From an uncultured Pelagibacteraceae bacterium (GTDB lineage Bacteria > Pseudomonadota > Alphaproteobacteria > Pelagibacterales > AG-422-B15): 50,344 nucleotides of DNA. The position numbers and the translations under genes are program-made. Shown in pieces: positions 40,950-50,344 of this stretch; position 1 is the first letter of the stretch, and every line of letters begins with the position of its first letter. Location of the stretch: contig CACLBX010000004.1 in the NCBI GenBank assembly GCA_902605215.1, forward strand, positions 1 through 50,344, written 5' to 3'. The notes beneath the pieces are model-generated. The model saw only the letters and a program-made list of their open reading frames with translations, was not told the origin of the DNA and searched no databases.

Positions 40950-42128
40950 ATGTTCATTAATTTCTTCTTTGACCTTAAGCAAGCAAGTTTACCTGTATCC
41001 TTAAAAGAATATTTAATGCTCATGGAAGCCATGAATAAAAGGGTTGTAGACTCTTTTAATGTAAATGATTTTTATTACTTAAGTCGATCAGCATTAGTTA
41101 AAGACGAGAGATATCTTGACAAATTTGACAGAGTCTTTGGACATTCTTTTAAAGGACTTGAAAATTCTGAAGGTGAAACAGAAAAAGAAATACCAGAAGA
41201 GTGGTTGAAGCTGATGGGGCAAAAATACCTTACTGACGAAGAGAAAAAGATGGTTGAGTCCTTAGGCGGTTGGGACAAGCTGATGGAAACATTAAAACAA
41301 CGTTTAGAAGAACAAAAAAAACGTCACCAAGGCGGTAGTAAGTGGATTGGCACTGGAGGAACATCTCCTTTCGGCGCATATGGATATAATCCTGAGGGTA
41401 TTCGGATTGGTCAAAAAGAAAGTCGAAATAAAAAAGCTGTAAAAGTATGGGACAAAAGAGAGTTTAGTAACCTCGATGGTGATGTTGAGTTGGGAACACG
41501 TAATATTAAAGTTGCGCTTCGAAGACTAAGAAAGTTTGCTCGTGAAGGAGTTGAAACAGAACTTGATTTAGATAATACAATCAAATCTACTGCACATAAA
41601 GGTTACATTGACGTAAAGATGATGCCCGAACGTAGGAATAAGATAAAAGTACTTTTATTTTTCGATGTAGGTGGGTCGATGGATGCTCATGTGAAAATAT
41701 GTGAAGAACTCTTTTCTGCAGCAAGAACAGAATTTAAGCACATGGAGTATTTTTATTATCATAACTGTCTCTATGACGCTGTATGGAAAGATAATAAAAG
41801 AAGGTACAATGAGAACATAAAGACCTGGGATCTTCTTCATAAATACCCTTCAGACTATAAAGTTATATTTGTTGGCGATGCCGAAATGAGTCCATATGAG
41901 ATTACATATCCAGGTGGAAGTGTTGAATTTTGGAATGAAGAGTCTGGCGAAACGTGGCTAACCAGGCTTCTGAATATCTATGAAAACGCAATATGGTTAA
42001 ATCCAATACCAGAGAGGTATTGGGACCGCATATCATCTGCTTCAATAATAAAGCAAATTTTTTCGGATAGAATGTTTCCTTTAACTATTGAAGGTATTGA
42101 TCAGGCTATGCGCGAACTTAATAAATAA
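40950..42128 (+). CDS. VWA (CoxE-like) domain protein partner of MoxR ATPase
   Basis: MIDAS-like LFFDVGGSMDAHVKICEELFSAARTEFKHMEYFYYHNC; directly downstream of the MoxR gene. Confidence 0.87.
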   Translation: MFINFFFDLKQASLPVSLKEYLMLMEAMNKRVVDSFNVNDFYYLSRSALVKDERYLDKFDRVFGHSFKGLENSEGETEKEIPEEWLKLMGQKYLTDEEKKMVESLGGWDKLMETLKQRLEEQKKRHQGGSKWIGTGGTSPFGAYGYNPEGIRIGQKESRNKKAVKVWDKREFSNLDGDVELGTRNIKVALRRLRKFAREGVETELDLDNTIKSTAHKGYIDVKMMPERRNKIKVLLFFDVGGSMDAHVKICEELFSAARTEFKHMEYFYYHNCLYDAVWKDNKRRYNENIKTWDLLHKYPSDYKVIFVGDAEMSPYEITYPGGSVEFWNEESGETWLTRLLNIYENAIWLNPIPERYWDRISSASIIKQIFSDRMFPLTIEGIDQAMRELNK

Positions 42129-42131
42129 TTA

Positions 42132-42992
42132 ATGCTTCCAAAGCAGAATGTTATCTTAGGCATATCGTTATTATGCTTAGGATTACTAATTGCGCCTCTT
42201 TATGACGCTCTGGCTAAATACTTAAGTGAAGACATTCACATTTTAGAAATCATCTGGGCTAGGTTTTTTAGTCATTTTATTTTTCTGGTGCCTCTTGTTT
42301 ATTTCATAAAAGGAAAAGAACTATTTTTTAATTCCTCATCTAAACATCAAATTGTTAGAGGAATTTTTATTTTTTTAGCTACTGCTTTTTTCTATGGCGC
42401 TATATCAGAAATTCCTCTTGCTAATGCCTTAAGCATAATGCTCGTAGCTCCAATCATCGTAGTATTCATGTCTTCTTATATTCTTAAAGAACAATTAAAT
42501 TCTTTTAAAATATTTTGCACCTTCTTTGGTTTTTTTGGAACATTGCTGGTAATACAACCTGGTTTTGAGGAGTTTAATTTCTATTCGCTTTTGGCTTTAT
42601 TGTCTGGATTTTGTTATGCCATGTACTTAGTATACACAAGGCGGGTTAATTTCAGTTCTGATCCTTGGGTAAGCTTGTGCTATACCGCTATACCCGGTGC
42701 AGCAATAATGACAGTTTGTCTTCCATTTTTTTGGCAAAGCTCTCCATCAATTGACCAATATTTATTGATGGGATCAATTGGATTAGTTGTAATTTTGGTA
42801 CATTTTATATTTATTAAAGCCTATCAGAATGCTGAAGCTAGTATTTTAGCGCCATTTCACTATTTTGAAATCATAAGTAATATGTTAATAAGCGTTTTAT
42901 TTTTTAAAGATATACCAAATATAATTGTATGTTTTGGTATTCTTTGCATTGTTAGTAGTGGGGTTTTAATTACGATTAAACAAAAAATATGA
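42132..42992 (+). CDS. EamA/DMT-family transporter
   Basis: About ten hydrophobic segments; SEIPLANALSIMLVAPIIVVFMSSYILKEQL is typical of EamA proteins. Confidence 0.88.
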   Translation: MLPKQNVILGISLLCLGLLIAPLYDALAKYLSEDIHILEIIWARFFSHFIFLVPLVYFIKGKELFFNSSSKHQIVRGIFIFLATAFFYGAISEIPLANALSIMLVAPIIVVFMSSYILKEQLNSFKIFCTFFGFFGTLLVIQPGFEEFNFYSLLALLSGFCYAMYLVYTRRVNFSSDPWVSLCYTAIPGAAIMTVCLPFFWQSSPSIDQYLLMGSIGLVVILVHFIFIKAYQNAEASILAPFHYFEIISNMLISVLFFKDIPNIIVCFGILCIVSSGVLITIKQKI

Positions 42993-43960
42993 ATGAATTA
43001 AATTTAGATTATAAGTTTTCTGTCGCGCCAATGATGGGTGTAACCACACCAAGCGCACGCTATATGTATAGATTGATTTCTAAGGAAGCAATTTTATTTA
43101 CAGAAATGATAACCAGCCAGGCGTTGCATCGAGGTGACTTTAAGAAAATGCTCAGAAAGGAAACTATAGAGTCACCTGTGGTTCTTCAAGTAGGAGGTTC
43201 TGATATCAACCTATTGAAATATTCAACAGAACTAGCAAATAAACATAACTATCAAGGAATAAATCTAAATGTCGGCTGCCCTTCAAAAAAAGTATCACAA
43301 GGTAAAATGGGCGCATGTCTGATGAAGGAAGCAAATCTGGTCAAACAATGCTTAGAAGGAATGAAGGCTGAAACTGCAATGGACGTTTCGTTGAAATGTC
43401 GGATTGGAGTAGATGAATTTGATACATATGAATTTTTCAAAAGCTTTATTTCAACAGTAATTGAAAGTGGTATCAAAATTATCTTTATTCATGCGCGTAA
43501 AGCGTACCTCAAAGGTCTTGACCCTAGAAGGAACCGCACGTTACCACCACTTAAATATGACTTTGTTTATAAAATTAAAAAAGAATTTCCACATATTAAA
43601 TTTATAATCAATGGTGGTTTGGACAATATTGATGATTGTCTAGATCAGCTGAATTATTTAGATGGAGTGATGGTAGGAAGATCAATTCAAGCCAACCCAT
43701 TTTTCTTAGAAGATGTTGACTCCAAATTTTACAGCTTGGAAAAGACAGAGATAGATAGGAGTTTCGTAGTAAAGAAATATTTTGATTATGTAAAAGAGAA
43801 TGTTGATTTAATTTCAACCTATGAACTATTAAGTCCCCTTTTAGCACTTTGCTTTGGCGTTCCTGGATCAAAAAAATTTAAACAAGAAGTTAATGATTTG
43901 ATCAGATTAAGAGATATTCAAAGACTTGAGTATGCCTATTTAAATCTAATTGCGGCTTAA
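42989..43960 (+). CDS. dusA: tRNA-dihydrouridine(20/20a) synthase
   Basis: FSVAPMMGVTTPSARYMYRL, NLNVGCPSKKVSQGKMGACLM, IHARKAYLKGLDPRRNRTLPPL. Confidence 0.94.
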   Translation: MNELNLDYKFSVAPMMGVTTPSARYMYRLISKEAILFTEMITSQALHRGDFKKMLRKETIESPVVLQVGGSDINLLKYSTELANKHNYQGINLNVGCPSKKVSQGKMGACLMKEANLVKQCLEGMKAETAMDVSLKCRIGVDEFDTYEFFKSFISTVIESGIKIIFIHARKAYLKGLDPRRNRTLPPLKYDFVYKIKKEFPHIKFIINGGLDNIDDCLDQLNYLDGVMVGRSIQANPFFLEDVDSKFYSLEKTEIDRSFVVKKYFDYVKENVDLISTYELLSPLLALCFGVPGSKKFKQEVNDLIRLRDIQRLEYAYLNLIAA

Positions 43961-44532
43961 AGAATTTCTGCAATATCACTGAAGCTATACCGGGGTGCCC
44001 TTTCATAATATCCATTTTTATCGGGGTAACCTAGGTTACATAAAAAATTACTTTTAATTGATGTGTCATCAAAAAATTCTTTATCAACTAATTCGTTGGA
44101 AAATCCAGACATTGGACCCACAGCCAGACCAAGCGCATTGGCTGCTTTTAAAAAATAGCCTCCCTGTATTGATGAATTTCTAAATGCAGTAATTTCAGAT
44201 TTTTCTAAGTCATTTTCAAAATATTGTTTTGCATCCTCCCGAAGATAATTCTTTGGTAAGTCTCTCCAAAATTCGATATCCATACCGATAATAGTGCAAA
44301 CAGGTGCGTTCAGGACTTTACTTACATTATCCTCACTCACAAATCGTGATAAATTTTCTTTTGCTTGCTTGCTTTTAAGAAATTTTAACCTCATGGGACT
44401 GCAGTTAAAAGACGTAGGACCCCACTTTAGTAAATCATATAAATCATTAAGTGATTGATCTGAGACTTCTTTATCTAAAAACTTATAGCAAGTCTGCGGT
44501 TCGGTAAATATTTGATGTATTTGATCTGACAT
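43957..44532 (-). CDS. Nitroreductase family protein (malonic semialdehyde reductase RutE/HadB-like)
   Basis: LYDLLKWGPTSFNCSPMRLKFL, FLKAANALGLAVGPMSGFSNELVDKEFF. Confidence 0.85.
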   Translation of the reverse strand: MSDQIHQIFTEPQTCYKFLDKEVSDQSLNDLYDLLKWGPTSFNCSPMRLKFLKSKQAKENLSRFVSEDNVSKVLNAPVCTIIGMDIEFWRDLPKNYLREDAKQYFENDLEKSEITAFRNSSIQGGYFLKAANALGLAVGPMSGFSNELVDKEFFDDTSIKSNFLCNLGYPDKNGYYERAPRYSFSDIAEIL

Positions 44533-44534
44533 AA

Positions 44535-44999
44535 TTATAAGATTTTAACGATATGCTCTTCTATTTCTTCTGGTTTTTTTTGAGTTCCAAATCCACGTAC
44601 AAAATCACCATCTTTATTTATTAGATATTTGGTAAAATTCCATTGTATTTCTCTGCCTGCATCTTGAGTAAGTTTTTTAAATAAAGGTGAAGCATTGTCG
44701 CCAATTACTTCAATTTTATCAAAAAGTGTAAAGGACACATTATACTCAGTGCTGCAAAATTCCTTGATCTCATCATTAGTTCCTTTTTCCTGTGACCCAA
44801 ACTGGTTACAAGGAAAAGCTAAGATTTCAAAACCTTTATCTTTATATTTTTCGTATAAACTCTGAAGTCCAGTATATTGAGATGTAAAACCGCATCTACT
44901 AGCAACATTAACAATAAGCAAAGTTTTACCCTTGAATTTTTCAAGACTAATTTCTTCGCTATCAATATCTTTTACAGAAAAATCGTAAATACTTTTCAT
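44535..44999 (-). CDS. Glutathione peroxidase family protein
   Basis: LLIVNVASRCGFTSQYTGLQSLYEKYKDKGFEILAFPCNQFGSQEKGTNDEIKEFC; WNFTKYL. Confidence 0.95.
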   Translation of the reverse strand: MKSIYDFSVKDIDSEEISLEKFKGKTLLIVNVASRCGFTSQYTGLQSLYEKYKDKGFEILAFPCNQFGSQEKGTNDEIKEFCSTEYNVSFTLFDKIEVIGDNASPLFKKLTQDAGREIQWNFTKYLINKDGDFVRGFGTQKKPEEIEEHIVKIL

Positions 45000-45845
45000 T
45001 TACTTCGCACCCGCTTTAACAAATGTGCCGTTGTTATAATCACTGATAGCGGAAATAATTTCTTCTCTTGTGTTCATTACAAAAGGACCACCTCTGGCAA
45101 TCGGTTCACCAATTGGCTTGCCAGACACTAATAGAAACTTTGCTTTATTTTCACTTGTAACCACTAAACTTCCACCTTGATTAAAAGTAATTAAATGCGA
45201 ACTAGTAATTTCACTATTATCACCATCCAAATGAATACTGCCAGAGTATACGTAAATAAATGAATTGTATTCTTTATCTAGATTGTATGTAAATGGCTGG
45301 TTGCTCGTAATTTCAATATCAAGATATGTTGGATTAACGTTATGTTTTTTTATAGACCCTTCTGTTTCTTTAAAGGAGCCAGCAATAACCTTTACTTTAA
45401 CATCACTATCTTCATATGTTTTGATTTGATTTGAATCTAAGTAAATATATTCTGGGTCGTCCATTTTTTTTTCTGCAGGCATATTGATCCAAAGCTGGAA
45501 GCCATGCAGCTTTCCTTCAGACATTGCTGGCATTTCTGAGTGAATAATCCCACTTCCTGTCTTCATCCACTGAACATCACCTGGCTTCATGATCCCTACT
45601 GCACCGGTACTATCCTTATGTTCAAATTCACCATTTAGCATATATGTAACTGTTTCTATGCCTCTATGTGGGTGAGCTGGAAACCCGCCAAGATAATCAT
45701 CACTTTTATCAGAGCCAAATTCATCCAGCATTAAGAATGGGTCAAAATAGTCAATAAGCTGAGTGCCAATTGATCTCTTCAATTTAACACCTGCGCCATC
45801 TGATGTGTTTATTGGCGATATAATCTGGTCAATAGTACTGCGCAT
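45000..45845 (-). CDS. Pirin family protein
   Basis: DPFLMLDEFGSD, FPAHPHRGIETVTYMLNGEFEHKDSTGAVGIMKPGDVQWMKTGSGIIHSEMP. Confidence 0.94.
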   Translation of the reverse strand: MRSTIDQIISPINTSDGAGVKLKRSIGTQLIDYFDPFLMLDEFGSDKSDDYLGGFPAHPHRGIETVTYMLNGEFEHKDSTGAVGIMKPGDVQWMKTGSGIIHSEMPAMSEGKLHGFQLWINMPAEKKMDDPEYIYLDSNQIKTYEDSDVKVKVIAGSFKETEGSIKKHNVNPTYLDIEITSNQPFTYNLDKEYNSFIYVYSGSIHLDGDNSEITSSHLITFNQGGSLVVTSENKAKFLLVSGKPIGEPIARGGPFVMNTREEIISAISDYNNGTFVKAGAK

Positions 45846-45847
45846 AA

Positions 45848-46798
45848 TTAATTAATTTTTATTAACAACTTTCCTTTTGCCCTACCACTTGATAAATGTT
45901 CATAAGCCTCATGGTACTGGTCAAATGAATAAGTTTTTTCAATTACAGGTTTCAATTTACCGTCTTCCATCCACATCCTAAACATATCAAGGTTTGATGT
46001 AGATGTTCTACCAGAAAGAACTGTACGAGATTTTTTTCGTTTAAAAAACTGTTTTGCAGTATCAATGTTATTATAGATATTAAATTTTGTTGTAACATAA
46101 ATACCATTTGTCGACAAAGAATTAGAAATTTTTGGAAAGGAAAGATTTCCGTTAGCGTCAAAAATAATATCGTATTTATCGGATGTATCAGTGATGTCAG
46201 TTTTTGTATAATCAATAATTTTTTCGATATCAAATTCATTTTTTATCCATTCAATATTTCTATCGCTTGTTACAGCGGTAATATCGGCCTCATATATTTT
46301 TGCCATTTGAAGTGCAAATGTACCAACTCCTCCCGAGGCACCATTGATTAACAATTTATGTCCTTTTCTTAAAGACGCAATATTTCTTAGAGCTAATAAA
46401 GATGTATTACCCACTTGAGGTATTGCTGCCGTATCGGATAGTTCAAAATTATTAGGAGCTAAAGATATATATTTCTGAGATATAGTAATTTTTTCAGCTG
46501 CACTTCCGTTAAATAATATGTCCTGCATGCCAAATACCTTGTCGCCGACCTTAAACGCACCAACGTCATTGCCAATTTCAACTATTTCACCACTAAAATC
46601 ACATGCAGTTATTATTGGAAATTTTTTTATGCTAGTAATGGGCTTAAACCCACCTCTCATTTTTTTTAAGTCAACAGGATTAATTGAAATTGCTGAGACT
46701 TTAATGGCAACCTCATGACGCTTTGGTTTTGGATTCTCAACTTCTAATATTTGGAGTTTGTCAATGCCTCCATATGAATTATATCCAATTGCTCTCAT
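45848..46798 (-). CDS. Zinc-independent MDR / quinone-oxidoreductase-like NAD(P)-dependent alcohol dehydrogenase
   Basis: MRAIGYNSYGGIDKLQILEVENPKPKRHEVAIKVSAISINPVDLK, LLINGASGGVGTFALQMAK. The ORF opens at 46867, but the family-typical start is ATG 46798, which avoids overlap with the divergent PAP2 gene. Confidence 0.88.
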   Translation of the reverse strand: MRAIGYNSYGGIDKLQILEVENPKPKRHEVAIKVSAISINPVDLKKMRGGFKPITSIKKFPIITACDFSGEIVEIGNDVGAFKVGDKVFGMQDILFNGSAAEKITISQKYISLAPNNFELSDTAAIPQVGNTSLLALRNIASLRKGHKLLINGASGGVGTFALQMAKIYEADITAVTSDRNIEWIKNEFDIEKIIDYTKTDITDTSDKYDIIFDANGNLSFPKISNSLSTNGIYVTTKFNIYNNIDTAKQFFKRKKSRTVLSGRTSTSNLDMFRMWMEDGKLKPVIEKTYSFDQYHEAYEHLSSGRAKGKLLIKIN

Positions 46799-46855
46799 AA
46801 TAATTAATTTTAAAATTAAGAATTGATTATATAATGTAATAAATAAGGCGAGTAA

Positions 46856-47746
46856 ATGTTTTATCAAATGCTAACAGATATTTCCTGGGTTGTTAACTTA
46901 AGATCTCCAATTTTAACTCCAATATTTGAGTTTTTAACATGGCTTGGGTACAGAGATTTTCTTTTTATGTTCATTCCATTTACTTATTGGTGCTTTGATA
47001 GGAAAATATTTGGTAGACTAGTTCTAATTGTATTTTTTAGTGCGATAATTAATTCTTGGTTAAAAGATTTTTTTCAAGACCCAAGGCCAGATCTCTATCT
47101 CAATATAGATCCGTGGCTTCAAGCAGAAACCTCTTTTGGGTTTCCAAGTGGTCATACTCAAATAGCAGTTGTTATATGGCTTTATATTGCACTCAATGTA
47201 AAGAATCTCTTTGCGAAAATTGTATCAATTATTTTTTTATTAGGTGTGCCTTTTAGTCGTATCTACCTTGGCGTACATGATATCGGAGATATTCTCGGTG
47301 GAATGATAGTGGGGTTATTCACTCTATATGCCGCTCATCTATTTTATCAAAATATTGACTTGGGAAAATATAATTTAAACAAACTATTTAAATATGTATT
47401 AACGATTATTCTACTGATCGTGTTTTATTTCTCGTGGCCAATGGATCATGGTCATGAATTAGTTACAGGATTGGGAGGACTTATATTGGGCTTCATGATA
47501 GGATCAGATTTAGATAAAAAATATTTTGGTTACGAACGGGTATCAAATACCTTTATGCACTATTTTTCGTGTTCATTGGCATTAATTGTCTTTCTAATTT
47601 TAAATAAATTTTTAGAAACTGGATTTGATCAAGTTATTTTACCTGAGTGGTTCGAAATTGGCATGAGCTCCTTTATATTGGGCACCTATATCTCATTTAT
47701 TGCACTATTTCTTCTTTCAAAAGTTAAGCTTCAATCAATCAAATAA
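46856..47746 (+). CDS. PAP2-family membrane phosphatase
   Basis: Motifs KDFFQDPRP, GFPSGHTQ and SRIYLGVHDIGDILGG. Confidence 0.93.
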   Translation: MFYQMLTDISWVVNLRSPILTPIFEFLTWLGYRDFLFMFIPFTYWCFDRKIFGRLVLIVFFSAIINSWLKDFFQDPRPDLYLNIDPWLQAETSFGFPSGHTQIAVVIWLYIALNVKNLFAKIVSIIFLLGVPFSRIYLGVHDIGDILGGMIVGLFTLYAAHLFYQNIDLGKYNLNKLFKYVLTIILLIVFYFSWPMDHGHELVTGLGGLILGFMIGSDLDKKYFGYERVSNTFMHYFSCSLALIVFLILNKFLETGFDQVILPEWFEIGMSSFILGTYISFIALFLLSKVKLQSIK

Positions 47747-48768
47747 CTTTCGCCATGCTTTAAAGTAAAAAAATCTTCATTTGGTATATTGTATTTTTTT
47801 AGTTCTTTTAGTAACTGGCGAGGAGGTTCCGTAACAGGCTCATCAGTTAAGATAAAAGTTCCCCATGCCATGCCGATAGCTTTACTTGCTTCCAAGTCAA
47901 GAAATGTCATCACAGCTTCCTCAGGGTTTATATGAGAGAATTCCATGATCCACCTTGGTTCATAGGCTCCAATGGGGATTGCCGCTAGATCAACTGGGCC
48001 CAATTTTTCTTTGATTGCCTTAAAATCATCTGTGTATCCAGTATCTCCTAAGTGTATAAAGCTGTGAAACTTGTTTTTAAAATGCCATGCGCCCCATAAA
48101 GTTTCATTTCGATCAAATAAACCACGAGCAGACCAATGTTGCACTGGAGCGAAGGTAATAAGTGTTTCTTGAATTATTAGAGAGTCCCACCAATCAAGCT
48201 CCCTAACATTATAAATACCTTTGCTCTCAAACCATTTTTTTAGACCCAGAGGAACAAGGAAAAGTATGTTATCAAATTTTTCAGCTAATAATTTTACACT
48301 CATGTAATCAAGATGGTCGTAATGACTGTGCGAGATAGTAACTACGTCAATATTAGGTAAATCATCAATCTTCATTCCAGGTGCCATATATCTCTTGGGT
48401 CCTGCAAAATTTAATGGGGATGCTCTCTGTGTAAAATGTGGATCTGTAAGAACATTTATATCTTTATTTTGATACAAAAAAGTTTCATGCCCAATCCAAG
48501 TAGTAACAATATTCTCATTTTCATAAATTTCTTTGTAATTAGGCACTTCAACTTCAAATTCAAAAGTTTCTAAATTTTTACTTCTTCTCTCCCAACTCCA
48601 TTTTAATAATTTATTAAAGCTACTCTCATATGCTACTCCACTAGTATTTGCGTATGTACCATCTGAAAGATGATGCACCGAACTATTAATCACTTCGTTA
48701 GAGTAGGTTGGCAGAGAATATAATAGAGAAACGATCAATAAAGCTACTTTCATAAAATTATTTGTCAT
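47731..48768 (-). CDS. Exported MBL-fold hydrolase, NAPE-PLD-like
   Basis: Signal peptide; TWIGHETFLYQ, TDPHFTQRASP, SHSHYDHLDYMS, HLGDTGYTDDF, PIGAYEPRWIMEFSHINPEEA. Confidence 0.88.
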   Translation of the reverse strand: MTNNFMKVALLIVSLLYSLPTYSNEVINSSVHHLSDGTYANTSGVAYESSFNKLLKWSWERRSKNLETFEFEVEVPNYKEIYENENIVTTWIGHETFLYQNKDINVLTDPHFTQRASPLNFAGPKRYMAPGMKIDDLPNIDVVTISHSHYDHLDYMSVKLLAEKFDNILFLVPLGLKKWFESKGIYNVRELDWWDSLIIQETLITFAPVQHWSARGLFDRNETLWGAWHFKNKFHSFIHLGDTGYTDDFKAIKEKLGPVDLAAIPIGAYEPRWIMEFSHINPEEAVMTFLDLEASKAIGMAWGTFILTDEPVTEPPRQLLKELKKYNIPNEDFFTLKHGESYLID

Positions 48769-49105
48769 TTAGATTCCATAGTATCGCTAAACAAATACTT
48801 TTAGATACGGGGAGTATAAAAAGTACTGTTGCTATAGTTAATGGAATCCACGTCACAGCTTGCAACCAAAGATCAGGGGCGTAAACTTGTTCAATAAATA
48901 AAACGAGGGGGACAATAATGTGGCCAGCAATAATGATTGTAAGCCATGGCCCAAAGTCATCAGTTCTATAAATTGAGAGCTGCTCATCGCAATGATTACA
49001 ATTTGATTTTAGCTTAAGGTATCTTTTATAAATACTGGCTTTGCCACAGCGCGGACATCTTTTCAATATTGATCGGGATAGAGCAAGTATTAGCGAAATT
49101 TTCAT
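48758..49105 (-). CDS. DUF983 family membrane protein with zinc-ribbon
   Basis: CPRCGKASIYKRYLKLKSNCNHCDEQ followed by two TM helices. Confidence 0.85.
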   Translation of the reverse strand: MKISLILALSRSILKRCPRCGKASIYKRYLKLKSNCNHCDEQLSIYRTDDFGPWLTIIIAGHIIVPLVLFIEQVYAPDLWLQAVTWIPLTIATVLFILPVSKSICLAILWNLNDK

Positions 49106-49113
49106 AATAAATA

Positions 49114-49719
49114 CTACTCACTGATTACGAATTCACTACTTGAATCTGCCAACCAATCCCATAAGTATTCAGCAAAACTCCAACGAACTGAGATATCGAA
49201 AATAGGTTCGTCAGATAATCTGTCAATCAATACTGTTGCTTTACTGATATATGATTGTGCACATGAGTTTTTTTTCAGTAAATTTTTTTCAAAATTAAGT
49301 GGGCAAGCTTTGCTAAGCACCTCAATGCTTTTGGGTCCACTTAGTCTCATTGTAAGATAATAATCAGAAACATCAGTGAGAGCATAAAATGATGTTTTAA
49401 GATTTTCATTTAAATTATTGATAATATTCGATTTATTTTGATCACTACATAGAATTAGATACTCATTGGGACCGAGCCATAATACTCTGCCTTCATCGTT
49501 GCCACTAACTTCTCCTGATGATTTTGGAAGATTATAATCAAAATAATTTTCAATTACTTCTCTTGCCTTTAGATCGTTTTCTTTCACTCTTAAGTTTATT
49601 TTTCCAATAAATTCATTTTGCTGTAGAGAAATATTATCTGAGTTGATTGCAATTTTATCAACTAATGGAGACAAATGTTCTTTATCGTTATTCATTATTT
49701 TTATTGCCCTCCTTATCAT
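49114..49719 (-). CDS. soxG: Sarcosine oxidase gamma subunit (start possibly ATG at 49695)
   Basis: GRVLWLGPNEYLILC, ALTDVSDYYLTMRLSGPKSIEVLSKACPLNF; located after the alpha subunit. Confidence 0.85.
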   Translation of the reverse strand: MIRRAIKIMNNDKEHLSPLVDKIAINSDNISLQQNEFIGKINLRVKENDLKAREVIENYFDYNLPKSSGEVSGNDEGRVLWLGPNEYLILCSDQNKSNIINNLNENLKTSFYALTDVSDYYLTMRLSGPKSIEVLSKACPLNFEKNLLKKNSCAQSYISKATVLIDRLSDEPIFDISVRWSFAEYLWDWLADSSSEFVISE

Positions 49720-50344
49720 AAAAAACTGTGTCAGAGATTGTTGCTTCTATAACCTTGCCATTCATTAGAGGAATTTCGACTTTTTCACCAAGAAGATTCA
49801 TACCATTTTTAATCATTGCCAATGCTATAGGGTGACCCAAGATCGGGCTATAGTAACTTGATGTTACATGGCCAAGCATCTTCATTGGCGGTTGTTTAAG
49901 TGCTTTTTCTACGATATGCGACCCCTCAGGTAAAACTGTTTTCTTGTCATTCACAAGAAGTCCTACAAATTTTTTTCTATCAGATCGCAAAGTATCTGAT
50001 CGTGTGAATGATCGTTTTCCTAAAAAATCTTGTTTCTTTTTAGATACGATCCAGTCCATGTTCATATCCATAGGAGTAACGCTTCCATCAGTATCTTGTC
50101 CCACAATAATAAATCCTTTTTCAGCCCTGAGAACATGCATCGTTTCAGTGCCGTATGGTGTTATGTTGTATTTTTTACCGTGGTGCATAAACTGCTCCCA
50201 GACAAATCTACCGTATCGGGAAGGTACGTTGACCTCAAAACTCAATTCGCCAGTGAAACTTATTCTAAAGACCCTTGAATCTATGCCGCACACTTTTCCC
50301 TCTCTAAATTTCATAAAAGGAAAATTTTCTTTTGATAGATCAAT
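49688..50344 (-). CDS. soxA: Sarcosine oxidase alpha subunit, C-terminal GcvT-like part (5' end outside window)
   Basis: The frame is open to the window end (IDLSKENFPFMKFREGKVCG...). RISFTGELSFEVNVPSRYGRFVWEQFM and MHVLRAEKGFIIVGQDTDGSVTPMDMNMDWIV motifs. Confidence 0.9.
   Translation of the reverse strand: MDLSKENFPFMKFREGKVCGIDSRVFRISFTGELSFEVNVPSRYGRFVWEQFMHHGKKYNITPYGTETMHVLRAEKGFIIVGQDTDGSVTPMDMNMDWIVSKKKQDFLGKRSFTRSDTLRSDRKKFVGLLVNDKKTVLPEGSHIVEKALKQPPMKMLGHVTSSYYSPILGHPIALAMIKNGMNLLGEKVEIPLMNGKVIEATISDTVFYDKEGNKNNE

Noticed and set aside
46799-46867. N-terminal extension (MIKHLLALFITLYNQFLILKLII) of the MDR dehydrogenase
   Set aside because: The family-typical start is MRAIGYN; the extension would overlap the divergent PAP2 start and is probably promoter DNA.

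Overview
This is an AT-rich, densely coding 50 kb window. It looks like a streamlined, probably marine, alphaproteobacterium, judging from gene order, the GTTC-N7-GTTC LexA-type box upstream of recA, and compact overlapping genes. Most of it is core genome: ksgA(partial)/gmk/fabF/acpP/fabG/fabD, rpsF-rpsR-rplI-dnaB-alr, an MMPL/RND exporter, cvpA, an SDR, a yfgM-bamB-der-like block, panB, photolyase, guaA/guaB, rlmE, a PadR-tolC-HlyD-RND-RND efflux operon, icd, alaS, recA, dksA, a MoxR/VWA pair, dusA, gpx, pirin, PAP2, an NAPE-PLD-like hydrolase and soxG/soxA(partial). No CRISPR array, tRNA, rRNA or transposase was recognised. The observations most worth a second look are: (1) a Der-type GTPase encoded with only one G domain, directly behind bamB; (2) a small accessory island (about 18.0-20.3 kb) with an amber-interrupted H-NS-like ORF missed by the ORF track, a NodB-like deacetylase plus a formyltransferase, and bracketing imperfect direct repeats; (3) two near-identical 17-bp palindromes spaced 30 bp apart upstream of the PadR-linked efflux operon, which encodes two divergent RND permeases with altered proton-relay motifs; (4) overlap of stop codons at all five convergent gene junctions; (5) an SDR lacking the catalytic Lys. 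I found no clear evidence of a wholly new multi-gene system; the island and the single-G Der are the best leads.
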